Shown here: in pieces, positions 23,536-30,659 of the stretch
Layout of the letters: each line of letters starts with the position of its first letter
Position numbering within the stretch: position 1 is the first letter of the stretch
Assembly (NCBI RefSeq): GCF_028275115.1
Contig: NZ_JAQCNH010000141.1
Location: 1 to 36,388, forward strand
Reading direction: 5' to 3'
Length of the DNA: 36,388 bases
From: Halorientalis sp.
Lineage (GTDB): Archaea; Halobacteriota; Halobacteria; Halobacteriales; Haloarculaceae
The notes under the pieces: generated by a model
What the model was told of the DNA's origin: nothing
Database searches by the model: none
Seen by the model: only the letters and a program-made list of their open reading frames with translations
Made by a program: the position numbers and the translations under genes

Positions 23536-24216
23536 TCAGTCGTCCTCCCAGGGCGGGTTTTCGAGGTCGGCCATCGATGAGAGGACGTAGTCCGGGGTGC
23601 TGGTAGGTTCGGAGCCGTCGGTGAGGAGTGCGGCCTGGATACCCGCGCCGTCGGCCCCACGCACGTCCTTGTGGACGGTGTCGCCGACGTGGACGGCGCG
23701 ACGGGGGGCGGTGTCCAGCGCGTACAGCGCCTCGTGAAACGGGCCGGGTTCGGGTTTGGGCGCGGTGTCGTACCCGCCGTAGACGATCACGTCGAAGACG
23801 TCGCGGATGCCGAGGGCGTCGAGTTTCGGGTCCTGGGTCTCGGGGCCACCGTTGGCGACGAGTGCGAGGTCGTAGGCCTCGCCGAGCGAGTCGAGCGCCG
23901 CCAGCGCGCCCGGGAGCGGTTCCACGTCGCTGTGGTCCCGCATCGAGGCGTAGAGGGCCGCGAGCCGACGGCCAACGGCGGGGTCCCGGCCCGATTCCTC
24001 TGCGAGGGCGGCGAAAGCCATCTCGCGACGCTCGGCGCGCGTCTCGTCGGTGACGACCTGCATGAACAGCTTGTTTCGGTACTCCGCCGGAGTAAAAAAG
24101 CGGTCGACGCCCAGTTCGTCGAAGGCGGTCGCGAGCAACTCCGCACGGGACCGCCGGTACTCACAGAGCGTCCCATCGAGGTCCAGAAACACCGCGTCGA
24201 GCGGCCAGTCGTCCAT
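23536..24216 (-). CDS. HAD-superfamily phosphatase (HAD-IA type)
   Basis: A 226-aa hydrolase with motif I FLDLDGTLCEY, a helical cap (residues 18-95), motif II LVANGGP, motif III Lys in TAPKPEPGPFHEA and motif IV VHVGDTVHKDVRGADGAG. It is the classic HAD-IA layout; the substrate is not predictable. ATG at 24216 is used (a TTG precedes it). A TATA-like CTTTAATCG (24249-24241, minus strand) is about 26-33 nt upstream, so the gene has its own promoter despite the same-strand genes upstream. Confidence 0.9.
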   Translation of the reverse strand: MDDWPLDAVFLDLDGTLCEYRRSRAELLATAFDELGVDRFFTPAEYRNKLFMQVVTDETRAERREMAFAALAEESGRDPAVGRRLAALYASMRDHSDVEPLPGALAALDSLGEAYDLALVANGGPETQDPKLDALGIRDVFDVIVYGGYDTAPKPEPGPFHEALYALDTAPRRAVHVGDTVHKDVRGADGAGIQAALLTDGSEPTSTPDYVLSSMADLENPPWEDD

Positions 24217-24302
24217 CAATCTCGGGTTCGCGGTCCGGCGATTAAAGGGTTCGGCCCGTGGCGGTTCCTGCCGATCGCCGCGGGTGCTCCGGGCCCACGC
24301 GT

Positions 24303-24785
24303 TCAGGCCGGTCGGTACTCGTCGTCGGTCCGCACGACGTGTCCGAACACGACGCTCCAGTCGAGCAGGCGGCGTGTCCGGTCGGTCCAGACCGCTTCCC
24401 AGTCGGCGTGGCGGTTACGCTCCCAGTTCGGCACTGCCGTGTGAATCGCGTCGAAGGCCGTCCCGGTCGACAGCGGACTCTCGGTTGTTTCGACCGTATC
24501 GAGCAGTTCCGCGACACCGAACACTCGCTCGGTGAACGCGTTTGCGACTGCCGGGTCCGTGTGCTCACGGCGTCGTCGCTCGTACCCTCGGTCGGTTCGG
24601 GTCGCCAGGCGCAGGGCTCGACAGAACGTGAGCCAAGTCTCGGCGTCCGCACGGGACTCGACCACAGTCCGATTCCGAATGCGCGCACAGCAGTCGTCGA
24701 CGGAGCCGGGGACCAGCGGGATCGCTCCGTGAACGGCGGCCAGCAGGTCCGAGTCCACCGGCCCAGGAGCGGTCTTGAACCGCAT
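24303..24785 (-). CDS. Conserved hypothetical protein downstream of mch
   Basis: A 160-aa helical protein rich in Arg, Thr and Trp, with no membrane segment or recognised motif. Notable parts are the two-Cys segment DDCCARIRNR, the aromatic-rich TAVPNWERNRHADWEAVW and the closing LLDWSVVFGHVVRTDDEYRP. Its ATG shares one base with the mch stop (TGATG), indicating translational coupling. Association with mch suggests a link to one-carbon metabolism, but that is only context. I do not recognise the family. Confidence 0.8.
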   Translation of the reverse strand: MRFKTAPGPVDSDLLAAVHGAIPLVPGSVDDCCARIRNRTVVESRADAETWLTFCRALRLATRTDRGYERRRREHTDPAVANAFTERVFGVAELLDTVETTESPLSTGTAFDAIHTAVPNWERNRHADWEAVWTDRTRRLLDWSVVFGHVVRTDDEYRPA

Positions 24786-25717
24786 CAGAGGCCGAAGCTC
24801 TCGGCCAGCAGGTCGTGGTTCGGCTCGCCCAGCACGTGTGTTGGACCGTCGACCACGTCGACGGTGACCTGCGCGGGTGCAAAAACCGACTCGGGCACGT
24901 CGTAGAAGTCCCAGTCGGCCTCGGCGAAGATTTCGGCGAACGGCCGGTCGTACTCCGCGGTCGCGCTAGAGGGAACCTCCTCGAAGCGGTCGAACTCGCG
25001 GTCAACGATCAGGTGGGCGCGACCACCGTAAGCCAGTGCGTCGTTGGTGCGGGCGATAGCGGTCTCCTCGCTGTCGCCGACGGGCGCGACGGGAGCGGTA
25101 GCAGACACCGAGAGGACGTCGAGCGGGTCGTATCCCAGTTCCGTGAGACGGAAGACGGCGAGTTCGGCGGCGCGAGCGGCCATCGAGACGCTACCCGTGA
25201 TGCTCGCACTCGAAAAAGCGGGCAGAAAGACCCCGCTCTCGGGGACGCCCGCGACCTCGGCGACGTGGTCGGCGACCGACTCGTCGGGAACCTGCTCGCC
25301 CTCGACGGACAGCACGGCGAAGTCGAACTCGTCGCGGTAGCCGACCCGCTGGAAGACGTCCTCCTCTGCGACCAGTGCGCGGGCCGGTCCCCCACCTAGT
25401 CCCTCGAAGTCCTCGAGCGAGAGTTCCCAGCCGGCCTTCTGTCCGCATAACAGCGCCAGCGCCGGGTGGTCGGTCGACAGTTCGACGTGTGTCAGGGGGG
25501 CGTCCGCGACCGTATCGACGGTCGTTCCGACGGTCGAGAGGCCGGCCGTAGCGATCTCGGTCAGCAGCAGGCCGGCCTCCAGGCCGCCCGGGATATCCAC
25601 CCCGAAATCCAGTACCGTCGCCTCGTTGTCGAGACGGGTGACGGCGACGTTCAGTTCGTCGGCGAAGTCGATTGCCTCGTCGACGAGATCCGTCGCCATG
25701 CGGTTCAGGCTCTCCAT
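24785..25717 (-). CDS. mch: Methenyltetrahydromethanopterin/tetrahydrofolate cyclohydrolase
   Basis: Mch interconverts N5-formyl- and methenyl-tetrahydropterins. The 310-aa protein shows the family features: MESLNRMATDLVDEAI start, GVDIPGGLEAGLLLTEI, STDHPALALLCGQKAGW and GGGPARALV, and the C-terminal NDALAYGGRAHLIVD. Haloarchaea lack methanogenesis and mainly use tetrahydrofolate, so the substrate here is probably methenyl-tetrahydrofolate; this is inference from physiology. It follows the thiamine-binding protein gene after 24 bp and overlaps the next gene by one base. Confidence 0.94.
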   Translation of the reverse strand: MESLNRMATDLVDEAIDFADELNVAVTRLDNEATVLDFGVDIPGGLEAGLLLTEIATAGLSTVGTTVDTVADAPLTHVELSTDHPALALLCGQKAGWELSLEDFEGLGGGPARALVAEEDVFQRVGYRDEFDFAVLSVEGEQVPDESVADHVAEVAGVPESGVFLPAFSSASITGSVSMAARAAELAVFRLTELGYDPLDVLSVSATAPVAPVGDSEETAIARTNDALAYGGRAHLIVDREFDRFEEVPSSATAEYDRPFAEIFAEADWDFYDVPESVFAPAQVTVDVVDGPTHVLGEPNHDLLAESFGL

Positions 25718-25741
25718 ACCCTCGCTTCGGTGCGGCCCCCT

Positions 25742-26065
25742 TTAGACGTCCGGGTCCCCGCCGTTACGAGCCGGTCTGCCCAGCGCCGCCTCGACATCCG
25801 CGACCTTCTCGCTGGCCGGCTCCTCACGGGTCCGCTTGTCGTCGATTTTCAGCACCGTACTCACCCGGTCGGCGTCGACGGCCTCGTGAGCGGCCTGTGC
25901 AGCCGCGAACAACTCCTCGGTTCCGCCGGCCTCGATGGTCGTACCCATCGGCGTCGTCTCGTAGGCCACGTCGAACTCGTCGAGCGCGTCGACGGCCTTC
26001 GCGACCTCGCTCGCCATACTCCCTTCGATGACCGGGGCGACACTCAGAAATCCGATAACTGTCAT
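25742..26065 (-). CDS. MTH1187/YkoF family thiamine-binding protein (DUF77)
   Basis: A 107-aa ferredoxin-like-fold protein of the MTH1187/YkoF group (thiamine-binding domain). The conserved core is MTVIGFLSVAPVIEG, then AYETTPMGTTIEA in the second strand and VSTVLKIDDKR. In bacteria YkoF binds thiamine or hydroxymethylpyrimidine and accompanies transport genes; other members are stand-alone, as here. ATG at 26065 is the family start; 25 extra codons of open frame upstream are not conserved-looking. It is the first gene of a probable operon with mch and the 160-aa gene. Confidence 0.9.
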   Translation of the reverse strand: MTVIGFLSVAPVIEGSMASEVAKAVDALDEFDVAYETTPMGTTIEAGGTEELFAAAQAAHEAVDADRVSTVLKIDDKRTREEPASEKVADVEAALGRPARNGGDPDV

Positions 26066-26170
26066 GTGAACGCGTCCGGGCGCCCTGGACAAAAATCCGA
26101 GTGTGGACTGACAACACATGCCAGACGGACGGGAAAGCACTATTTCGGTCGCGTGTCTGTGTCCGCTGAT

Positions 26171-27094
26171 ATGGGACGAGAGTTTTCGCGACGACGTGCG
26201 TTACGATTGGGCGCAGCGACCGCGAGCGTCGGGGCCGTCGGCGGTGTCGCTGGTTGTAGCGCCATTCCGTTTCTCGGCGGGAGCGGGAAGACGCTCCCGT
26301 ACAACGACGCGCTGTTCGCGCCGGGTGACGTGTCGGGGACCGACGAGGGGTACCTGTTCACATACAGTGATTACAACCTCCTGCGGGAGAACGAGGACAG
26401 TCTCGAAAACGGCACCGCCACGTACGAGGATGACGTGGGTTCATTCCCGTTCGCCGACATGGGCGTCGACTTCGACAGCACGGACGCCAGCCTGGAGATC
26501 CTCGCCGTCGGGGGACACGCCACCGGGAGTTTCGACGGCGGCGACGCGGGGTCGTCGCTGTCGGACAGCGGGTTCAGCGAGGACGGTGGTTATGATGACT
26601 ACACCCTGTACTCGGACGAGGAACGGACCGTGGGTGTCACAGACGGTGCGGTGGTGTACGCGACCGCCCAGGAGGCCGAGGGGTACGACCGACGGAGCGC
26701 CATCGAGACCATCGTCGACACGAAATCCGGGGACGGGAACCGGTACGTCGACAGTAGCGACGACTACTCGACGCTAGACGAACACGTCTACGACGACGCG
26801 GTGATCGCCATCGGCGGCACGGGCGAGTTTATTCGATTCTTCGCCGGCAGTATCGAAAACGTCGTCGGCTGGGCCATCAGCGGTCGAATCGAGGGCGGCG
26901 ACCAGGAGATAATGAGCGCACACCTCTTCAGGAGCGAGAGCGACGTGAACGTCGACGAGGTGGAACAGTGGGCGCGTGACAGCGACTTCTCCGTCGACGC
27001 GACGGACCGCTCGGCGTCCCAGGACGGCCGTGTCGTGACCGTCAGCGGGACCGGCCAGGCCCTGGGCGGCTCCGGCACGACTGGGGGACAGTAA
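26171..27094 (+). CDS. Tat-exported haloarchaeal lipoprotein of unknown function
   Basis: A 307-aa precursor with a Tat signal (SRRRALRLG, residues 6-14), hydrophobic stretch and lipobox VAGC (Cys29). The mature protein is very acidic with many Asp-, Ser- and Gly-rich loops, and ends in a Gly-rich tail. Recognisable pattern: LFAPGDVSGTDEGYLFTYSDY, then ILAVGGHATGSFD and WARDSDFSVDATDRS. No enzymatic or binding family is evident; it is a surface lipoprotein likely restricted to haloarchaea. A TATA-like CACTATTTCGG (26138-26148) is about 26 nt before the ATG. Divergent from the thiamine-binding protein gene. Confidence 0.86.
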   Translation: MGREFSRRRALRLGAATASVGAVGGVAGCSAIPFLGGSGKTLPYNDALFAPGDVSGTDEGYLFTYSDYNLLRENEDSLENGTATYEDDVGSFPFADMGVDFDSTDASLEILAVGGHATGSFDGGDAGSSLSDSGFSEDGGYDDYTLYSDEERTVGVTDGAVVYATAQEAEGYDRRSAIETIVDTKSGDGNRYVDSSDDYSTLDEHVYDDAVIAIGGTGEFIRFFAGSIENVVGWAISGRIEGGDQEIMSAHLFRSESDVNVDEVEQWARDSDFSVDATDRSASQDGRVVTVSGTGQALGGSGTTGGQ

Positions 27095-27141
27095 CCGGTC
27101 CGTCCGGTGTCGGTAAGTGTCCGGCCTGCGACCGACCGGGT

Positions 27142-28029
27142 ATGACCGACGACGAGCGGACCGTCGAGGCGAACGGACTCGACTTCGTGGTGCGCGAGCA
27201 CGGTGACGGCGACCGACTGGCGCTCTGTCTCCACGGCTTCCCCGACGACGCGGGGTCGATGGACCCGCTTGCGAAGCGACTCGCCGACGCCGGCTTTACC
27301 GCCGTCGCGCCGTACCTGCGCGGCTACGGGCCGACCGGTGAGGCACCGGATTCGGACTACAGCGCCCGCGCGCTGGGAGCCGACGCGGTCGCGCTGGCCG
27401 ACAGACTGGTCGAGACCGACGGGTACGACGACGCGGTCCTCGTGGGCCACGACTGGGGCGCGGTGGCAGGCTACAGCGCGGCCCGAATCGACCCCGACCG
27501 GTTCTCGAAACTGGTGACGATGGCCGTGCCACCGCGATTCGGCGCGGAAATCTGGACCCACCCCCGGCAGTTCCTGCGGAGCTGGTACGTCTGGTTCTTC
27601 CAGTTGCCCGGCCTCGCCGAGCGGACGCTCCGGCGCGAAGACTTCGCCATGATCGAGCTCCTGTGGAACCTCTGGAGCCCGGACTGGGACTACGCTGACG
27701 AGCGGATCGAATCGGTCAAACAGACCTTCCGGACCGGCGACACTGCCGACGCGTCGCTGCAGTACTACCGCCAGTTCGTCAACCCGCTGGCGTCGGATCT
27801 ACTGCGGAACGGGCGGCCCGACCCCGACGATGCCTCACCGATCGACGTCCCCGGGCTGGTGATTGCCGGAGCCGACGACGGCTGTATCGGGCCAGAGTTG
27901 TTCGAGAACGCGGCAGGGGCGTTCGACGCCGACGCCCGTGTCGTCCGGATTCGGGACGCCGGACACTTCCTGCACCAGGAGCGGCCGGACGTGGTGGCTG
28001 ACGAACTCATCCAGTTCTGTAGTTTGTAA
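27142..28029 (+). CDS. Alpha/beta hydrolase, epoxide hydrolase/haloalkane dehalogenase-like
   Basis: A 295-aa alpha/beta-fold hydrolase. The oxyanion segment is LCLHGFPDD (residues 29-36). The nucleophile elbow VGHDWGAVAG places Asp104 instead of Ser, as in soluble epoxide hydrolases, haloalkane dehalogenases and fluoroacetate dehalogenases. The catalytic His is H275 in AGHFLHQERP, with an acid in VIAGADDGCIG. The cap (FLRSWYVWFFQLPGLAERTL) is helical and Trp/Phe-rich. Substrate unknown. ATG at 27142 gives a normal N-terminus. An IS1341-type element begins just after its stop. Confidence 0.92.
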   Translation: MTDDERTVEANGLDFVVREHGDGDRLALCLHGFPDDAGSMDPLAKRLADAGFTAVAPYLRGYGPTGEAPDSDYSARALGADAVALADRLVETDGYDDAVLVGHDWGAVAGYSAARIDPDRFSKLVTMAVPPRFGAEIWTHPRQFLRSWYVWFFQLPGLAERTLRREDFAMIELLWNLWSPDWDYADERIESVKQTFRTGDTADASLQYYRQFVNPLASDLLRNGRPDPDDASPIDVPGLVIAGADDGCIGPELFENAAGAFDADARVVRIRDAGHFLHQERPDVVADELIQFCSL

Positions 28030-28033
28030 ACTA

Positions 28034-28087
28034 CCCTACCCTACTTCGCTCGGGGGCAATCGCCCCGCTCGCTCGTTGCGGGTAGGG
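28034..28087 (-). repeat. Right-end hairpin of the IS1341-type element
   Basis: CCCTACCC (28034-28041) pairs with GGGTAGGG (28080-28087), and inside it GGGGC-AATC-GCCCC forms a second hairpin (28053-28066). It lies downstream of the tnpB stop, where IS200/IS605-family elements carry the right-end secondary structure recognised during transfer and included in the guide RNA. The exact cleavage site is not resolved. Confidence 0.55.
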
Positions 28088-28218
28088 CTTTCGCGTGGAC
28101 TCCCGTTCTACGCCGCATCAACGGCGGGAAGGTCGTACTCTCCACTCACGTTCAACGTCCCGCGATTCAAGCACACGTCTACAGGTGCGCCTCCGTCGTC
28201 TGCGTTTTGCCGACGTTG

Positions 28219-28267
28219 ACGAGACGCTTCGCGTCTCGTTCGCACATCAGAAATCGAAGATTTCTGA
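28219..28267. repeat. Two 9+3+9 triloop hairpins inside tnpB
   Basis: ACGAGACGC-TTC-GCGTCTCGT (28219-28239) and TCAGAAATC-GAA-GATTTCTGA (28247-28267) are perfect 21-nt palindromes separated by 7 nt. They lie in the variable linker after the last RuvC motif, each equal to seven codons, so they keep the reading frame. Confidence 0.85.
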
Positions 28268-28936
28268 GGACGCCGGAGATACTGAAGGCCGATGTTCTTG
28301 GCGGCGTTGTAGTCGGCGTGGTTCTGGTAGCCGCAATCCAGACACTCGAAGTCCTCGCCGTGGCGGTTGTCGTCGTGGGTAAACCCACAGGTCGAACACC
28401 GCTTTGACGTGTTCCGTGGGTCCACTTGGACGGCTTCGACGCCCTGCTCGCTGGCTTTGGAGGCGACGTACTCGTAGAGGCGACGGAACGCCCACAGATG
28501 GTGCCACGACGCCTGTGGCACGTTCTCACGAATGTCTGTCAAGTCCTCGAACACGATATGCGAACAGTCGTGTTCGACGGCTTCGGCCACAATCTCGTTG
28601 GCGACACGATGCAGGAATATTTCGAAGCGTCCGTCCTCTTTCCGCTCGACGCCTGCTATCGCGTCGTGTGCCGCCCGTGTCCCACACTGCTGAAGGTCGC
28701 CACGCCGTTGTTCGTACTCTCGCTTCCAGTGGTTAAACTCGTCTGCCGACCAGAACCGTCCGGTCGAAGCGACCGCGAGTTGGTTCACACCGAGGTCCAC
28801 ACCGAGGACTGTTCTGTGCCCGGTGGTGGTGTCGGTGTCGTCGCCCTCTTTGAGCATCGACGCATGGAGATACCAGTCGCCGTCACGTCGATGGAGTGTC
28901 GCCCGCCGAAACTCGTAGTCCTCGTTGGCGACGTAC

Positions 28937-28958
28937 TTCGTCGGCGGTTCGTCGGCGG
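28937..28958. repeat. 11-bp tandem duplication breaking tnpB
   Basis: TTCGTCGGCGG occurs twice head to tail. A single copy would encode (minus strand) [18 protein letters not shown] in one frame, which is the sequence expected at this place in haloarchaeal TnpB. Confidence 0.92.
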
Positions 28959-29252
28959 TACGTCGGGAAGAATGTAGTCGCACTCGATGCGCCCGTCCGG
29001 TGTTGACAGCGAAACGTGGTCACGGTGGAACGTGGCGCTTCGCTTGTCGTAGATAGCGGTATCTGCCGAGAACGTCGGACGGGACGTATCTTGGTCGTTT
29101 TTGAGTCGTTCGACGCCGCTCTTGATGGCTTCGACGGCCTGATGAATCCCTTTCTGGACGAGATTCGCGGTCAACTCCGTGTCCTCGCGTAGCTGGTCGT
29201 ACAGTGCATCCTCGGCCTTCGCCTTCGATGTGACGTGGTAGCCGTCGTCGTC

Positions 29253-29277
29253 ACCAGAAACGCGGCGCGTTTCTGGT
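29253..29277. repeat. 11+3+11 palindrome within the N-terminal part of tnpB
   Basis: ACCAGAAACGC-GGC-GCGTTTCTGGT is a perfect hairpin. It encodes part of a segment (RHQIPEESGCQPETRRVSGD) that seems extra relative to the TnpB layout as I remember it, so it may be a small in-frame palindromic insertion. Confidence 0.75.
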
Positions 29278-29518
29278 TGGCAACCAGATTCCTCCGGAAT
29301 TTGGTGACGCCCGTGCCAGCACCACTCGCTCGCGGTGTTGGAACAGTATTTGAATTGCTCGATAGTCTCCCGCAGGTGTGTATCCGCGCCTTCGGGCGTG
29401 TCGAGCTTGATAACGGCGGTTCGACGGTACTCCACGATATATTCATATGTCTGCCTGTAGTTATTTACTAATTGGGAGTTAGCAGGCAACAGGTTGGCGG
29501 CTGGTTGATACCGGGTCG

Positions 29519-29693
29519 GCTTCTGCTCACGGCTTTGCCGTTCGCACGGCCCGCGGAACTTCGTTCCGCGCTGTCCTCCCCACCCTACTCGCTCGTGCTT
29601 CCGCCGGGGCCGGAAGCCCGGCGTCGTCCGAAAGTCTCCGATTTTCGGGATCACGAGAATCTTCGATTCTCGGACGACTACGTGAGGGTGGGG
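29519..29693. repeat. Hairpin-rich segment between tnpB and thrB
   Basis: There is no gene between 29436 and 29772. An outer inverted repeat, CCCCACCCT (29578-29586) and AGGGTGGGG (29685-29693), encloses GCTTCCG/CGGAAGC (29597-29617), GTCGTCCG/CGGACGAC (29623-29630 and 29671-29678) and CGAGAATC-TTC-GATTCTCG (29654-29672). Outside it lie CGCGGAAC-TTC-GTTCCGCG (29552-29570) and ACGGC-TTT-GCCGT (29529-29541). Read on the minus strand the outer repeat resembles a second IS1341 right end, so this may be a relic of an older insertion rather than the left end of the present element. Confidence 0.7.
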
Positions 29694-29738
29694 CCTCCGC
29701 CTCGAATTAGGTGACACGGCGAAAAACCCGGAGTCCGC

Positions 29739-29747
29739 TACCTTTTT
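29739..29747 (+). promoter_or_regulatory. TATA-like element of thrB
   Basis: TACCTTTTT lies 26-34 nt upstream of the thrB ATG at 29773, the spacing of a leaderless haloarchaeal promoter. It is intact despite the mobile element upstream. Confidence 0.45.
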
Positions 29748-29772
29748 GCCGGCCCTGACGGAATCCACGTGC

Positions 29773-30648
29773 ATGCTCACCGTCCGGGCGCCGGCCACGA
29801 GCGCGAATCTCGGGAGCGGTTTCGACGTGTTCGGAGTCGCCTTGGACCGCCCGGCGGACGTGGTTCGCGTCGAGAAGGCCGACGAGACCAGCATCGAGGT
29901 CACCGGCGTCGGCAGCCAGTACATTCCCGAAGACCCAGACAAAAACACCGTCGGGGCCGTCGCCGAGGCGCTCGATGCCCCTGCTCGCATCGTGATCGAC
30001 AAAGGGGTGCGCCCGGCCTCGGGGCTGGGGTCGTCGGCCGCCAGCGCCGCCGCGGCCGCAGTCGGCTTGAACGAACTGTACGACCGCGATTACACCCGCG
30101 AGGAACTGGTCCCGGTCGCCGCCAAAGGGGAGGCCGTCGTCTCCGGCGACGCGCACGACGACAACGTGGCACCGTCGATCATGGGCGGATTCACCATCGC
30201 CACCAACGACGGCGTGAGAAAAGTCGACGCCGACATCCCGCTGGTGGCCTGCCTCCCGGATATCGTCGTCTCGACGCGTGACGCACGCCGAGTCGTCCCC
30301 GAGTCGGCCCGGGTCGAGCAGTTGGTCGAGACGGTCGGCTGGGCCGCAACGCTGACGACCGGGATGCACCGCGACGACCCGACCCTCGTCGGCGAGGGAA
30401 TGAACGACACCGTCGTCACCCCCGCTCGCGCCGGGTTGATCGACGGGTACAGTCAGGTCCGGGACGCCGCCTTCGACGCGGGTGCGACCGGTGTCACGAT
30501 AAGCGGTGCTGGTCCGACCGTGATCGCCGCCTGTGAGGAGCGGAACCGACGGGCCGTCGGGACGGCCATGATCGACGAGTTCAGTTCGGTCGGCGTCGAG
30601 GCCCGCGTCTACCAGACCGAGATCGGTGACGGCGCGACGCTATTCTGA
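29773..30648 (+). CDS. thrB: Homoserine kinase
   Basis: ThrB phosphorylates homoserine on the way to threonine. The 291-aa GHMP kinase has the N-terminal MLTVRAPATSANLGSGFDVF, the ATP-binding motif GVRPASGLGSSAASAAAAA (GHMP motif 2), and the C-terminal GATGVTISGAGPTVIAAC (motif 3). Length and order fit ThrB rather than mevalonate or shikimate kinase. ATG at 29773 is the family start; nine codons of open frame precede it and would destroy the promoter spacing. No other threonine genes are adjacent. Confidence 0.94.
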   Translation: MLTVRAPATSANLGSGFDVFGVALDRPADVVRVEKADETSIEVTGVGSQYIPEDPDKNTVGAVAEALDAPARIVIDKGVRPASGLGSSAASAAAAAVGLNELYDRDYTREELVPVAAKGEAVVSGDAHDDNVAPSIMGGFTIATNDGVRKVDADIPLVACLPDIVVSTRDARRVVPESARVEQLVETVGWAATLTTGMHRDDPTLVGEGMNDTVVTPARAGLIDGYSQVRDAAFDAGATGVTISGAGPTVIAACEERNRRAVGTAMIDEFSSVGVEARVYQTEIGDGATLF

Positions 30649-30659
30649 GAGAGGGTGTG

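Larger units (their letters stand above)
28030..28300 (-). ncRNA. Predicted TnpB guide RNA (omega-RNA / sense-overlapping transcript)
   Basis: In IS200/IS605 elements the guide RNA comes from the 3' end of tnpB through the right end, and in Halobacterium salinarum sense-overlapping RNAs (sotRNAs) from this place in IS1341-type genes have been described. Here the region holds two perfect 9-bp hairpins inside the tnpB coding sequence (28219-28239 and 28247-28267) and the right-end hairpin at 28034-28087. The extent is approximate and expression is not shown. Confidence 0.35.
28108..29435 (-). pseudogene. tnpB: TnpB RNA-guided nuclease, frameshifted by an 11-bp tandem duplication
   Basis: TnpB is the RuvC-type RNA-guided nuclease of IS200/IS605 elements and ancestor of Cas12. 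The N-terminal third runs from GTG at 29435 (VEYRRTAVIKLDTPEG) to about 28959. The rest continues in another frame from 28947 and contains the RuvC acids in VLGVDLGVN (Asp codon 28795-28797), IVFEDLTD (Glu 28546-28548) and [10 protein letters not shown] (Asp 28312-28314), plus the zinc ribbon CSTCG/CLDCG. The break is TTCGTCGGCGG repeated exactly twice (28937-28947 and 28948-28958); removing one copy gives a continuous 438-aa frame, a normal TnpB length. All catalytic residues remain, but the full protein cannot be made without frameshifting. Confidence 0.88.
28034..29470 (-). mobile_element. IS1341-type (IS200/IS605 superfamily) element, tnpB only
   Basis: The stretch contains one broken tnpB and no Y1 transposase (tnpA), so it is a stand-alone tnpB element that would depend on TnpA from elsewhere. 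The right end is marked by the hairpin at 28034-28087; the left end is uncertain and could lie near 29470 or include the hairpin-rich segment up to 29693. The element sits between an alpha/beta hydrolase gene and thrB and interrupts neither. Confidence 0.65.

Noticed and set aside
23262-23660. 132-aa minus-strand ORF across the 170-bp gap
   Set aside because: Overlaps two supported genes at its ends and the gap part shows no haloarchaeal protein character.
28785-30002. 405-aa minus-strand ORF reaching into thrB
   Set aside because: Only the part from 29435 to about 28959 is the tnpB N-terminus; the rest is antisense of thrB and hairpin DNA.
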